A DNA stretch of 64,000 nt from an uncultured Pelagibacteraceae bacterium (GTDB lineage Bacteria > Pseudomonadota > Alphaproteobacteria > Pelagibacterales > Pelagibacteraceae), in NCBI GenBank assembly GCA_902633585.1, contig CACPGZ010000002.1:57808-121807 (forward strand). Direction: 5' to 3'. The notes under the pieces were generated by a model that saw only the letters and a list, made by a program, of their open reading frames with translations, was not told where the DNA came from and made no database searches. The position numbers were made by a program, and so were the translations under genes. Of the stretch, positions 9,168-17,965 are shown in pieces; within the stretch, counting starts at the first letter, position 1, and every line of letters starts with the position of its first letter.

Positions 9168-10024
9168 CAAACTTAACAGACCAACAAAAGGGGTCTTTAC
9201 TTGCTTTTGTGGCTGTTATGTTTATAACACCGGATTCTTTATTTATAAGACTTTCTAATATTGATACTTGGGGTCTTGTTTTTTACAGAGGTTTAATCCC
9301 CTTCTTAACCGTTTTTTTTGGGATGTTATTCATCTATAAACTAAATTTTTTTAAGATTCTTTTTACAAGTGGCTATCATGGTATCATTTATGTGGCTACT
9401 TTCAGCATTACAAATATTACTTTTGTAGTTTCTATTCAAAACACTAATGTTGCAAATACTCTTATAATGATTGCAACTGCTCCGATGTTGTCAGCAATAT
9501 TGGGAACAATATTCTTAAAAGAAACCCCTGATAGAAAGACTTGGATTTCAATAATTGTTACATTTGTAGCTATTTTCTATATTTTCTTTGATTCATTAAA
9601 ATTTGGTAATTTTTATGGAGATATCTTGGGGTTTATAACTGCTATTGGCCTTGCTGTGGGCGCTATTACAATCAGATCTGCAAAATCAAAAAATTTAGTC
9701 CCAGCAGCAGTTGTGGGTAAACTATTTGTTGCTACTTTTGCCTTATTTTTCATTGAAAGTTTTACATTAATAGAAAAAGATCTAATTATTGTGCCTTTAA
9801 TGTGTATTTTATGTGTCGCTATACCCTTTGTTTTGGTAACGATTGCACCAAGATTTATACCTGCTGCAGAGGTAAATCTTTTCTTCTTATTGGAGACGAT
9901 TATCGGCCCAGTTTGGGTTTGGTTGATTATTAAAGAGCAACCAAGTATTGAAACACTCCAAGGAGGAGCTGTTATATTAGTAACTATTGCGATTCACTCA
10001 TTTTTGAAATTAAGGAAATCTTAA
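9164..10024 (+). CDS. DMT superfamily permease (EamA family)
   Basis: Ten-helix drug/metabolite transporter of the EamA type; such proteins commonly export amino acids or metabolites, but the substrate cannot be read from sequence. About 286 residues with two tandem EamA halves. I chose the ATG at 9164, which overlaps the gshB stop as ATGA; a TTG 18 bases upstream is possible but lies inside gshB. Placement behind gshA-gshB hints at a link with thiols or peptides, which is inference only. Confidence 0.85.
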   Translation: MTNLTDQQKGSLLAFVAVMFITPDSLFIRLSNIDTWGLVFYRGLIPFLTVFFGMLFIYKLNFFKILFTSGYHGIIYVATFSITNITFVVSIQNTNVANTLIMIATAPMLSAILGTIFLKETPDRKTWISIIVTFVAIFYIFFDSLKFGNFYGDILGFITAIGLAVGAITIRSAKSKNLVPAAVVGKLFVATFALFFIESFTLIEKDLIIVPLMCILCVAIPFVLVTIAPRFIPAAEVNLFFLLETIIGPVWVWLIIKEQPSIETLQGGAVILVTIAIHSFLKLRKS

Positions 10025-10043
10025 TTACCGTCACAATTAAGTC

Positions 10044-10072
10044 TTGATTTACTTGTAAACGGCAGTTAATTA
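10044..10072 (+). promoter_or_regulatory. Putative promoter of the MFS gene
   Basis: TTGATT at 10044-10049, a 17-base spacer and TAATTA at 10067-10072. It would start transcription only a few bases before the ATG at 10083, giving an almost leaderless mRNA. The same GTCTTGATT string also occurs near 15107 and 36611. The call rests on pattern only. Confidence 0.35.
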
Positions 10073-10082
10073 GCGCATTCCT

Positions 10083-11366
10083 ATGTATAAAGTTTTAAAA
10101 AATTCTTGGGCATTATTTCTAGGAATGAGCTTTATAATGATGGCTTACGGTTTTCAAGGATCATTATTGGGAGTAAGAGCGGTTCAAGAAGAATTTAGTT
10201 TGACAGCAACTGGTTTTTTGATGTCGGGTTATTTTATTGGATATTTTATAGGTGCAGCAACAATTCCTAACGTTATTTCAAGAGTTGGTCATGTAAGAGT
10301 TTTTGCAGCATTTGCATCTTTGGCCTCATTAACTATTTTGGTTCATTCTATTCTGATACATCCATTTATTTGGTTCTTTTTAAGACTTTTAACTGGAATC
10401 AGTATGGTTTGTATGTACACAGTCGCAGAAAGTTGGCTTAATGATAGATCAAGTAATAAGAATAGAGGAAGTGTTTTATCAATTTATATGGTTATCCTTT
10501 ATGGGTCAATTGGTATTGGAATGTTTTTATTAAATTTTAGCACTCCAAAAAATTTCCAACCTTTTATATTAGTTTCTGTAATTACTTCTGCAGCACTAAT
10601 ACCTATTTTATTAACTAAAAAAAAACCACCGACTTTTAAAAAAATTAATGTTATGACTTTTAATGAACTTTATATGGTGTCCCCGTTTGGAATAGTAAGT
10701 TCTTTTTTTTATGGGACAATACAGTCTGCATTATTCACTTTACTAGCAGTTTATGCGACATCAATGAATTTTACTATTTTAGAGATTTCAATTGTAACAT
10801 TTTTACTGGCAATTTCTGGTGCAATTGCCCAATTCCCTGTTGGAAAAATATCTGATATTTATGATAGAAGAAAAGTAATAGTCATATCTACTTTTGGAGC
10901 TGCAATTTTTGCTTTAATTACAATATTTGTATCGGGGCAAATGTATTTACCTGATGGATTAGCGACAAGTAAAACATGGTTTTACATATTTTTTATTTTG
11001 TTTTCTTTTTGTAGTTTACCCATGTTTTCACTAATTCTTGCACATACCAATGATTACATCACAAAAGATAAATTTGTTGCTGCAGGGGCGGGCCTTCAAT
11101 TCACGTTTGGTTTGGGAGCAATAAGTGGTCCTTTTTTATGTTCAATATTTATGGATTTAGCCGGTTCTAATGGATTTTTTGTTTTTTTGTTTATTTTTCA
11201 CTCTTTAATAGGTGTTTTTGGAATTTATAGAATGAGGGTCAGAAAAACAGTTGACAATCCAGACTCTCAATTTGTAGCTATGCCTCAAACAATTACACCA
11301 GCTGGAATTGAGCTAAATCCTACTACAGAGCCTATAGAAGAACCAATCAGAGGTGAAAATAAATAG
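10083..11366 (+). CDS. MFS transporter (YcaD-like)
   Basis: Twelve-helix major facilitator of 427 residues. The conserved loop between helices 2 and 3 is visible as SRVGHVRVFA, the helix 4-5 region reads RLLTGISMVCMYTVAESWLND, cited here as residues about 99-119, and the 8-9 loop reads GKISDIYDRRKV. The AESWLND stretch is typical of the YcaD-like group. Substrate is unknown. The last ~35 residues are a Pro/Thr/Glu-rich cytoplasmic tail. It converges on cmk with only 2 bases between the two stops. Confidence 0.85.
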   Translation: MYKVLKNSWALFLGMSFIMMAYGFQGSLLGVRAVQEEFSLTATGFLMSGYFIGYFIGAATIPNVISRVGHVRVFAAFASLASLTILVHSILIHPFIWFFLRLLTGISMVCMYTVAESWLNDRSSNKNRGSVLSIYMVILYGSIGIGMFLLNFSTPKNFQPFILVSVITSAALIPILLTKKKPPTFKKINVMTFNELYMVSPFGIVSSFFYGTIQSALFTLLAVYATSMNFTILEISIVTFLLAISGAIAQFPVGKISDIYDRRKVIVISTFGAAIFALITIFVSGQMYLPDGLATSKTWFYIFFILFSFCSLPMFSLILAHTNDYITKDKFVAAGAGLQFTFGLGAISGPFLCSIFMDLAGSNGFFVFLFIFHSLIGVFGIYRMRVRKTVDNPDSQFVAMPQTITPAGIELNPTTEPIEEPIRGENK

Positions 11367-11368
11367 AT

Positions 11369-12004
11369 TTAATCAAGTCTCTCTATGTGCTCGGACATTT
11401 TAGATAAAACTTGTTTTTTATTTAATTTGTCTGTTCTTATTAAAATTGAATCACTTACTTTAATTAATGGACTATTTTTTCTTTTTTTGTCCATATAAGT
11501 TCTTTTGATTAAAGATTTTTTCACATCTTTTAAGGAAACCTTTTTTTTAATATCTAGCCACCTTCTATAACTTGCAACTTTAATATTGCATTTAAAATAG
11601 AAAGCTAGATCATATTTTGGTTCTTTGGCTAATATTTTGCTCGCGATATCTCTTCCCTCTACACAAATCCTTTTATTTGCTTTAATCAATTTTCTCTGAA
11701 AAATATTTATTATTTTTCTCACATTATTATTTTTGGCCAGAAGAGCAACATGATTACTAATTTCTTCAGAATGTAAATTAAACTTTGTAATTTTTTTATA
11801 TGAAATATTTCTGAATTTTCTTTTTAAAAAGATAATATTATTTTTTGGATTATTTTTAATTATTTCTTTACTAGCATAACGATATAACAATCCAGAGTTT
11901 AATAATAATAATCCATATTTTTTTGAAATAAGTTTTGCTGCAGTACTTTTTCCACTAGCTGACTCCCCATCACAAGCAATTATTAATTTTTTAAATTTTT
12001 TCAC
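11369..12004 (-). CDS. cmk: (d)CMP kinase
   Basis: Phosphorylates CMP and dCMP to the diphosphates with ATP. The 211-residue protein has a P-loop DGESASGKST at residues 12-21, LLNSGLLYRY (nucleoside-binding), CVEGRDIASKIL (the conserved GRDI element) and a YRRWLDI LID segment. Its P-loop differs from the common GPAGSGKGT form, ending in Ser-Thr rather than Gly-Thr. The protein is extremely Lys/Asn/Ile-rich, as expected from low GC. In many proteobacteria cmk lies between aroA and rpsA, but here it stands alone between a converging MFS gene and a divergent coiled-coil gene. Confidence 0.85.
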   Translation of the reverse strand: MKKFKKLIIACDGESASGKSTAAKLISKKYGLLLLNSGLLYRYASKEIIKNNPKNNIIFLKRKFRNISYKKITKFNLHSEEISNHVALLAKNNNVRKIINIFQRKLIKANKRICVEGRDIASKILAKEPKYDLAFYFKCNIKVASYRRWLDIKKKVSLKDVKKSLIKRTYMDKKRKNSPLIKVSDSILIRTDKLNKKQVLSKMSEHIERLD

Positions 12005-12179
12005 TGAACTTTAATAATGTTTAGATTAATTTAATGCAAAAAAATTATGCTATTCCTCACTTAAAAATGAAATTAATCACTTATAGGTTGAAACCCAAAA
12101 TAATCAGCATTTCTGAAAGGTGTTGAACTGTATTATTGAAAATATTTCAAATATTTGTTTCAATGAGTTTTTAAAAAAG

Positions 12180-12917
12180 ATGGTTAAAAAAAAAATTAAA
12201 CAAAAACATTCTAAAAAGAAGAATAGCATTGCTCGAGTTAGTAATTTTGCTTCAAAATCTTTTTTTAGCAAAGCATTTTCTAATTACAAGAAAAATAAAG
12301 AACTTAATAAGATTAAAGAAATTAAATTAGAAAAATTAAAAGAAAAAAATTTAATTCAAAAAGAAAGAAAAGAACTAAAAATTTGGGAAGAAAAGCTCAT
12401 TAGAGAGAATAATAAGTTAAAACTTATTGAAGATGATTTAAGACTAAAAGAGAAAGAAATTAAAATTAAAGAAGACTCCCAAAAGTTAGAGGCAACAAGA
12501 TTATTTAAAAAAGATGAAGAATTAATATCAATAAGTAAAGAATTAAGAACTAAAGAAAAAGATCAAAAATTAAGAGAGGAGTCTCAAAATAGAAAAGATA
12601 TTGATTTAAAAATTAGAGAGGAAGAAAATAGGAACCTTGAGCTTAAAGAAAAAAAGAGAAAAGAAAGAGTTTTAAAAATGATTAAAGAAGAAGAAGAAAA
12701 ACAAAAAGAGTTGGAATATATAAAAATTAAAGAATGGGAAGCAAAATTTGATAGAGAACAAAAAGCAAAGGAGCATTTGGAAAATTTGAGAGAAGAAAGA
12801 TTAAAGCAAAAGGAATTTGAAAAATTAAAATCATTTGAGAAAAAAAAGAGTAATATCGATAACAACCTTTCCTCTGGATTAGAAAAATTTACAGCAGATG
12901 TAACAAAAGAAAATTAA
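12180..12917 (+). CDS. Lys/Glu-rich coiled-coil protein of unknown function
   Basis: I do not recognise this protein. From the ATG at 12180 it has 245 residues; a longer GTG-started form from 12120 adds 20 residues of different character and would read through a hairpin (12136-12163), so the ATG is preferred. Residues 1-35 are basic with a short Phe/Ser-rich segment (SNFASKSFFSKAFSNYKK). Residues about 40-225 are nearly uninterrupted Lys, Glu, Arg and Leu without Pro or Gly, predicting one long coiled coil or single alpha-helix. No signal peptide or membrane helix. It ends with a 4-base overlap with the converging amidinotransferase gene. Confidence 0.7.
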   Translation: MVKKKIKQKHSKKKNSIARVSNFASKSFFSKAFSNYKKNKELNKIKEIKLEKLKEKNLIQKERKELKIWEEKLIRENNKLKLIEDDLRLKEKEIKIKEDSQKLEATRLFKKDEELISISKELRTKEKDQKLREESQNRKDIDLKIREEENRNLELKEKKRKERVLKMIKEEEEKQKELEYIKIKEWEAKFDREQKAKEHLENLREERLKQKEFEKLKSFEKKKSNIDNNLSSGLEKFTADVTKEN

Positions 12918-14035
12918 TCTTTTTGTTTAGGAAAATAGTCTTTTAGATCACCTTCTCTAAAAACATCGGCTGTGCAGCAATGAAGACCTCCTCCGAAAGC
13001 ATAAGCATCTCTTAGATCTACAGGGATGACTTCCATGCCTAATTTATCAAGTTGTTCCGCCTGATAAGTTTCACTTTTTTCAACGCATATTGTTTTTGGG
13101 TCTAAGACTAAGACATTCATTGACAACCATACAGATGAATAACAAAGAGGTGGTGGTTCGTTATGTGCAGGTTGTGCGCTATCTATTATTTCCCACCCAT
13201 TGTCCTCAAATAATTTTCTTTGCTCTTTCGGCAATCTTCTTTGAGGGTTATTTATTATTAACCCCTCTTTGATTGGTGTAAAGGTTGCATCGATATGAAT
13301 TGGATATGGATCACCTGGAAAATTAACTGCATGAACTCTATGATTTTTAAAATGTCTTTTAAGCCAATCAATTCCCTTCAAATTTGTTGTAAAACCGTGT
13401 TGTACAACTAAATCTTTACCAAATCTAAGAACATCTGCTGCATCAAATAGCGGTTCTTCCTCCGTAGTTACAAAAAATTTTTTCTCAGTCCATTCAAGTC
13501 TTTTTTGAACTCCAATCTTATCTGACAAATAGTCTTCATGGTAATCAGCGTCTGTTAATCTTGGCTTTGGTGCACTTTCGTGACGCATATTTTTGTCTTG
13601 TTCAAAATATTTTTTAAGAAGAGGTCTATAATTTAAATATTCAAACCATCTGCACCTGTAGCTCATCGTAGCTTCAAGCATCTCATTACCAACTGTAAGT
13701 ATGATATCTCTTGCAGGCATACAACCAAACATACTGCCAACTGTCCAATCAGGAGTAGAAATTTTTTGATTATGATTAAGTGGTACAGGTCGATCAACTT
13801 TAATTCCTTTTTTTTCCAACATTGAAGCAAAATTATTTAATAATTCATTTGCTTTATCAACTGTATCTTTGGTCCGAGGTCCATAATAACCTTTCATGGC
13901 TGAGTCCTCAGGCACTTTAGCATCTAGAGCAGGCTCTGGCGCAGGTATACAGCAACCATCTGCTTTTCCAACAATAACGTGTTTTAGTGGGTCCCACTCA
14001 TTCCAGCTATTAACAATAACTTTATCTTTACTCAT
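12914..14035 (-). CDS. Glycine amidinotransferase-like enzyme
   Basis: Amidinotransferase superfamily enzyme, transferring an amidino group from arginine to an amine such as glycine or an aminocyclitol. The 373-residue protein carries the three catalytic elements of the vertebrate-type enzyme in order: Asp in LFDAADVLRFG, His in YPIHIDATFTPI and Cys in FGGGLHCCTADV near the C-terminus. The N-terminal VNSWNEWDPLKHVIVG is a family hallmark. The acceptor cannot be deduced: glycine (giving guanidinoacetate) is the commonest guess, while inosamine-phosphate-type acceptors are known in relatives. The DMT permease gene is 9 bases upstream of its start on the same strand, so they probably form a transcription unit. 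Confidence 0.85.
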   Translation of the reverse strand: MSKDKVIVNSWNEWDPLKHVIVGKADGCCIPAPEPALDAKVPEDSAMKGYYGPRTKDTVDKANELLNNFASMLEKKGIKVDRPVPLNHNQKISTPDWTVGSMFGCMPARDIILTVGNEMLEATMSYRCRWFEYLNYRPLLKKYFEQDKNMRHESAPKPRLTDADYHEDYLSDKIGVQKRLEWTEKKFFVTTEEEPLFDAADVLRFGKDLVVQHGFTTNLKGIDWLKRHFKNHRVHAVNFPGDPYPIHIDATFTPIKEGLIINNPQRRLPKEQRKLFEDNGWEIIDSAQPAHNEPPPLCYSSVWLSMNVLVLDPKTICVEKSETYQAEQLDKLGMEVIPVDLRDAYAFGGGLHCCTADVFREGDLKDYFPKQKD

Positions 14036-14044
14036 ATTTCTAGA

Positions 14045-14950
14045 TTAATTTAGAGCTATAAATCTTTTATTCCATCGCATTAGCAAGCTGTAATACATTA
14101 ATGAAATAAATAGAAAAAATCCTCCAATTATGGTGTAAGTGTCAGGTACTTCATTTATACCTAAAATGGGTAACCAAACCCAAAAAATTCCACCAATAAC
14201 TTCAGTCAACGACAACAATGTCAATTCTGCAGCTGGAATAGCTTTTGAACCAATAGAATATAAAATTAGTCCTAAACAAACTAATGTTCCATGAAGAGAA
14301 AATAGCGCACCATTATAACTTGTTGAAAAAAATACCTGTTTAGTACTCAAAAGCATTACAGACGCGAAAACAAAACAAAAAAAGCCTGAAAAAGCTACTG
14401 TTGTAAACTTTGGTGTTTCTGTTCTCCACCTTAAAGTGACAGAAAAAACTGAAAATCCTATCGATGAAAGCATTCCAAAAATAAAACCAACAGCAGAATT
14501 AGATCCTGAGCTCCCAAAAGCCATAATTATAATTCCAATTGTTGCAATAAAAATGGAAATCCAAACATTAAATGAAATTTTTTCCTTAAGAAATAAAAAG
14601 GCGAGAAGTGCTGTAAAAAAAGGCATTGCGGCCAAACAAAGTAGAGTAATTGCTGCTGAAGTATTAGTAATCGAATAAATAAAACTGATCATGGCAATTC
14701 CTAATCCAGTTCCACCAATAATTCCTGAATATCCCATCTTTAAATAATTTTTATAAAATTTAATCCCCTCCTCAAAATAAAGATAAAGATTTAAAAGAAT
14801 AAAAATTGTCAGCCCTCTTCCAAATATATATTGCCATGGTACTTGATTAGGATTGTCCATATACCTCACTACAAGAGGACCAAATGACCATAAAATTCCT
14901 GCAAACAAAACTACTGGAACTGCGATTTTTGGATTTTTTAATTCAAGCAT
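14045..14950 (-). CDS. DMT superfamily permease (EamA family)
   Basis: Ten-helix metabolite transporter of 301 residues with two EamA repeats; the conserved half-ends are visible as FLFLKEKISFNVWISIFIA and SLTEVIGGIFWVWLPIL. It lies just upstream of the amidinotransferase gene on the same strand, so the two are likely cotranscribed and the permease might move an amidino donor, acceptor or product. Direction and substrate are not determinable from sequence. Confidence 0.85.
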   Translation of the reverse strand: MLELKNPKIAVPVVLFAGILWSFGPLVVRYMDNPNQVPWQYIFGRGLTIFILLNLYLYFEEGIKFYKNYLKMGYSGIIGGTGLGIAMISFIYSITNTSAAITLLCLAAMPFFTALLAFLFLKEKISFNVWISIFIATIGIIIMAFGSSGSNSAVGFIFGMLSSIGFSVFSVTLRWRTETPKFTTVAFSGFFCFVFASVMLLSTKQVFFSTSYNGALFSLHGTLVCLGLILYSIGSKAIPAAELTLLSLTEVIGGIFWVWLPILGINEVPDTYTIIGGFFLFISLMYYSLLMRWNKRFIALN

Positions 14951-15109
14951 CTGGGAAGATTAGATCTAAAAATTTATAACTACAACAAAAATGAGATAGT
15001 TTAAAATACAAATTTTATTTGAAAAGTTTGACAAAAAACAATCATTAATTCGATCTTAGAATATTATTATTCCATTTAAAGTTGTGTTGAAAGTATTTTG
15101 AATAAAGTC

Positions 15110-15136
15110 TTGATTGGTTTTTATTTGTTATATAAT
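15110..15136 (+). promoter_or_regulatory. Putative promoter of the IscU-like/HPP pair
   Basis: TTGATT at 15110-15115 and a perfect TATAAT at 15131-15136 with a 15-base spacer, 13 bases before the ATG at 15149. The rest of the 198-base divergent gap (14951-15148) shows no tRNA, repeat or convincing ORF. The spacer is short, so the -35 assignment is uncertain. Confidence 0.45.
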
Positions 15137-15148
15137 TAAAAAACTAAT

Positions 15149-15547
15149 ATGGATTTAGAAGTGTTAAAAATTGCTGCTGACACAGATAATAACAGAAATA
15201 TTACTAAGCGAACACATGTTTCAAAATTAAAAAATTCTTTATGTGGAGATGAAATACAAATTGAGCTTATAATTCAGAATAAGAAAATCTTAGACTTTGG
15301 GTATCAAGGAAAATCCTGTGTTTACTGTCAAGCATCGGCTAGTTTGTTGTCAAAGATTTCAATAAATAATCAAAAAGAAAAAATTAATAATTTATGTGAT
15401 GAGGCTGAATTTTATTTTGATGATAATTATAAAGTTTCTGATAAAAAATTATATCCGTTAAAAAAATTGATTAGAGGAAAGAATATTAATAAAAAAGATT
15501 GCATAATGTTACCTTTTAAAACTTTAAAAATGATAGTATCTAGCTAA
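15149..15547 (+). CDS. IscU/NifU-like iron-sulfur scaffold protein
   Basis: The 132-residue protein resembles the NifU N-terminal/SufU family, on which Fe-S clusters are built or zinc is held for sulfur transfer. Three expected cysteines are present: Cys32 followed by Gly-Asp (LCGDEIQIEL), Cys57 in the loop KSCVYCQAS (with an extra Cys60), and Cys118 in KDCIMLPFKTL. The pattern Cys-Gly-Asp is the hallmark that keeps clusters labile in IscU. It is not in an isc or suf operon; its partner is an HPP membrane protein 3 bases downstream. Whether it is a true scaffold or a divergent family member is uncertain. Confidence 0.75.
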   Translation: MDLEVLKIAADTDNNRNITKRTHVSKLKNSLCGDEIQIELIIQNKKILDFGYQGKSCVYCQASASLLSKISINNQKEKINNLCDEAEFYFDDNYKVSDKKLYPLKKLIRGKNINKKDCIMLPFKTLKMIVSS

Positions 15548-15550
15548 AAT

Positions 15551-16015
15551 ATGGGAAATCCAAAACAATCTCTTTTAGCTGGTTTATTTTCCATAATTAC
15601 AATTGGAATTTTAACTTTTCTAACTTACAGAACTGAATTTGGGATTTTTTTATTAGCCTCATTTGGATCATCGATGGTTCTACTTTATGGATATCCTGAA
15701 AGTCCATTTGCTCAACCAAAAAATGTTTTTTTTGGTCATTTAGTTACCGCAATTGTAGGTTTGCTTTTTTTACACTTTGTTCCATTTCCAATCTTTTTGA
15801 CTATTCCATTAGCTGTAGGATTTGGAGTTGGATTAATGATCTTGTTGAACATTACTCATCCGCCAGCGGGTGGTAATCCAATTATTGTTATTATTGGAGG
15901 TGTATCATATAATTACTTAGTAAGTCCCGTGATATCAGGGTCGATCATAATTATTATTTTTGCAATAATTATTAACAAGTTTATTTTAAAAAAGTCTTAT
16001 CCAAGTCAAAAATAA
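15551..16015 (+). CDS. HPP family integral membrane protein
   Basis: Four-to-five-helix membrane protein of 154 residues of the HPP family, recognised by NITHPPAGGNPIIVI near residues 100-114 and FGSSMVLLYGYPESPFAQP in the N-terminal half. Plant and cyanobacterial members have been linked to nitrite transport into plastids or cells; function in this organism is unknown. It follows the IscU-like gene after 3 bases, so they are probably cotranslated. Confidence 0.85.
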   Translation: MGNPKQSLLAGLFSIITIGILTFLTYRTEFGIFLLASFGSSMVLLYGYPESPFAQPKNVFFGHLVTAIVGLLFLHFVPFPIFLTIPLAVGFGVGLMILLNITHPPAGGNPIIVIIGGVSYNYLVSPVISGSIIIIIFAIIINKFILKKSYPSQK

Positions 16016-16084
16016 TTTGTTTGATTGAAATCTCAAAATAGGGTTAGATATAGTATATAAATTTATAAATATACAGGAGAATAA

Positions 16085-17284
16085 ATGAAAATATTATGCG
16101 TATTATATGATGATCCAAAAGATGGAATGCCAAAATCATATGCACTTTCACAACTACCAAAGATAGATAAATATCCAGATGGAATGACTTTACCTTCACC
16201 TAAAGGAAGAGATTATACTCCTGGACAATTACTAGGTTGTGTGTCTGGAGAACTTGGATTAAGAAAATTTTTAGAAAGTAATGGTCATGAATTAGTAGTG
16301 ACTAATAGTAAAGATGGTGATGGATGCGAAGCTGACAAACATATTGTTGATGCTGATATTGTAATTTCTCAACCATTCTTTCCATATTATTTAACAAAAG
16401 AGAGAATTGCTAAAGCTAAAAATTTAAAAATGGCAATCACAGCAGGAATTGGTTCAGACCATGTTGATTTACAAGCTGCAATGGATAATAAAATTGATGT
16501 TGTCGAAGTTACTTATTGTAATTCAAGATCTGTAGCTGAACATATTGTTATGATGATTGTCTCAATGGTAAGAGATTACCATAATCAACATAGAATTGTG
16601 AATGAAGGAGGCTGGAATATTGCTGATGCCGTTCAAAGATCATATGATGTTGAGGGTATGCATATTGGAACAGTTGCTGCAGGACGTATTGGTTTGGATG
16701 CATTAAGAAAAATGAAGCCATTTGATACACATTTGCATTATTTTGATAGACATAGACTACCTGAAAGTGTCGAGAAAGAATTGAACCTTACATTTCATGA
16801 ATCAGTAGAATCAATGGTAAAAGTTTGTGATGTGGTGACAATAAATTGTCCTCTTCACCCTGAAACTGAGAACTTATTTGATGATGCAATGATAAGTAAA
16901 ATGAAAAAAGGAGCTTACATTGTAAACACTGCAAGGGGAAAAATCTGTAATCGAGATGCAATTGCAAATGCATTAAAGAGTGGTCAATTAAGTGGTTATG
17001 CTGGAGATGTATGGTTTCCTCAACCAGCGCCTAATGATCACGTATGGAGAACTATGCCTCATCATGGTATGACGCCTCATACTTCAGGAACATCTTTGAC
17101 AGCGCAATCAAGATATGCTGATGGTGTAAGAGAAATATTAGAATGTTTTTTCGAAGGTAAAGAGATTAGAAATCAGTATCTAATTGTTAAAGATGGTCAG
17201 TTAGCTGGCATGGGTGCCCACTCATATAGTAAAGGTTCAGCTACTGGCGGATCAGAAGAAGCAGCCAAATACAAAAAAAAATAA
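16085..17284 (+). CDS. fdh: NAD-dependent formate dehydrogenase
   Basis: Oxidises formate to CO2 with NAD+, without metal or molybdenum cofactor; in methylotrophic metabolism this is the terminal energy-yielding step. The 399 residues match the Pseudomonas-type enzyme (about 400). Seen are the N-terminal MKILCVLYDDPKDGMPKSYA, the Rossmann motif GTVAAGRIG near 198-206, Asp in HYFDRHRLP giving NAD specificity, VNTARGKICNRDA with the catalytic Arg, and the Gln/His pair in FPQPAPNDHV and MTPHTSGTSL. A good Shine-Dalgarno, AGGAG, lies 6 bases before the ATG. It stands as its own unit, ended by a hairpin at 17300-17333. Confidence 0.96.
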   Translation: MKILCVLYDDPKDGMPKSYALSQLPKIDKYPDGMTLPSPKGRDYTPGQLLGCVSGELGLRKFLESNGHELVVTNSKDGDGCEADKHIVDADIVISQPFFPYYLTKERIAKAKNLKMAITAGIGSDHVDLQAAMDNKIDVVEVTYCNSRSVAEHIVMMIVSMVRDYHNQHRIVNEGGWNIADAVQRSYDVEGMHIGTVAAGRIGLDALRKMKPFDTHLHYFDRHRLPESVEKELNLTFHESVESMVKVCDVVTINCPLHPETENLFDDAMISKMKKGAYIVNTARGKICNRDAIANALKSGQLSGYAGDVWFPQPAPNDHVWRTMPHHGMTPHTSGTSLTAQSRYADGVREILECFFEGKEIRNQYLIVKDGQLAGMGAHSYSKGSATGGSEEAAKYKKK

Positions 17285-17299
17285 TTCTGTATAAAATTA

Positions 17300-17333
17300 T
17301 TAAAGGTAGTTACTCAAAAGTAGCTACCTTTAA
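17300..17333 (+). terminator. Hairpin after formate dehydrogenase
   Basis: A 15-base-pair stem with one G-T pair (17300-17314 with 17319-17333) and a CAAA loop, 16 bases after the fdh stop. There is no T-tract downstream on the + strand, so it may terminate weakly or protect the fdh 3' end. Confidence 0.6.
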
Positions 17334-17372
17334 AATCTGGACTTATCATAACGAATTTGTTTATGATATTTT

Positions 17373-17948
17373 ATGAAACATTTTTTCATAATTTTCTTTC
17401 TTTTAATCAATATAAATTTTTCGCATTCTGCTCAAAAAGATAAGGCATATTTTGCTGGAGGGTGTTTTTGGTGTGTTGAGGAGTCATTTGAAAAATTAAA
17501 AGGTGTAGAAGAAGTAATTTCTGGTTATTCTGGAGGTATTACTGAAAACCCAACTTACAAAGAAGTAACATATGGAAAAACTGGTCACTTCGAAGTTGTA
17601 GAAATAATCTACGATAAAAAAGTTATTTCTTTTAAAGAATTATTAGAAAATTTTTGGGTTAATATTGATCCATTTGATGCTTACGGTCAATTTTGTGACA
17701 AAGGATATAGTTATAGATCAGTTGCATTTTATCAAAATGATGAAGAAAAAAAATTAATAAAAAAAGACATAAAAGATTTACAAAATAAATTTAAAAAAAA
17801 AGTTGTAACATATATTAGAAATTTTGAAAAATTTTATGAGGCAGAGGAATACCATCAAGATTTCTATAAGATAAAATTAGAAAGATATCTTAGATACAAA
17901 AAAGCGTGTGGAAGAGAAGAATTATTAAAAAGAATCTGGAGTCAATAA
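17373..17948 (+). CDS. msrA: Peptide-methionine (S)-S-oxide reductase, exported
   Basis: Repairs methionine S-sulfoxide in proteins. The catalytic motif GGCFWCVEESF is present, followed by GVEEVISGYSGG and YHQDFYKIK; a recycling Cys sits in KKACGREE near the C-terminus. Residues 1-19 form a hydrophobic signal peptide ending near SHSAQ, so the enzyme should act in the periplasm, unlike MsrB encoded at 52299-52670, which has no signal. selO follows 17 bases later in the same direction. Confidence 0.93.
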   Translation: MKHFFIIFFLLININFSHSAQKDKAYFAGGCFWCVEESFEKLKGVEEVISGYSGGITENPTYKEVTYGKTGHFEVVEIIYDKKVISFKELLENFWVNIDPFDAYGQFCDKGYSYRSVAFYQNDEEKKLIKKDIKDLQNKFKKKVVTYIRNFEKFYEAEEYHQDFYKIKLERYLRYKKACGREELLKRIWSQ

Positions 17949-17965
17949 ACTTTATGAGGAATAAT

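Noticed and set aside
12120..12179. GTG-started N-terminal extension of the coiled-coil protein
   Set aside because: Codes for residues of different character, contains a hairpin and is less likely than the ATG at 12180.
12584..12865. Minus-strand ORF of 93 codons opposite the coiled-coil gene
   Set aside because: It is a Phe/Ser/Leu-rich mirror of the Lys/Glu repeats on the + strand, the expected shadow of AAA/GAA codons.
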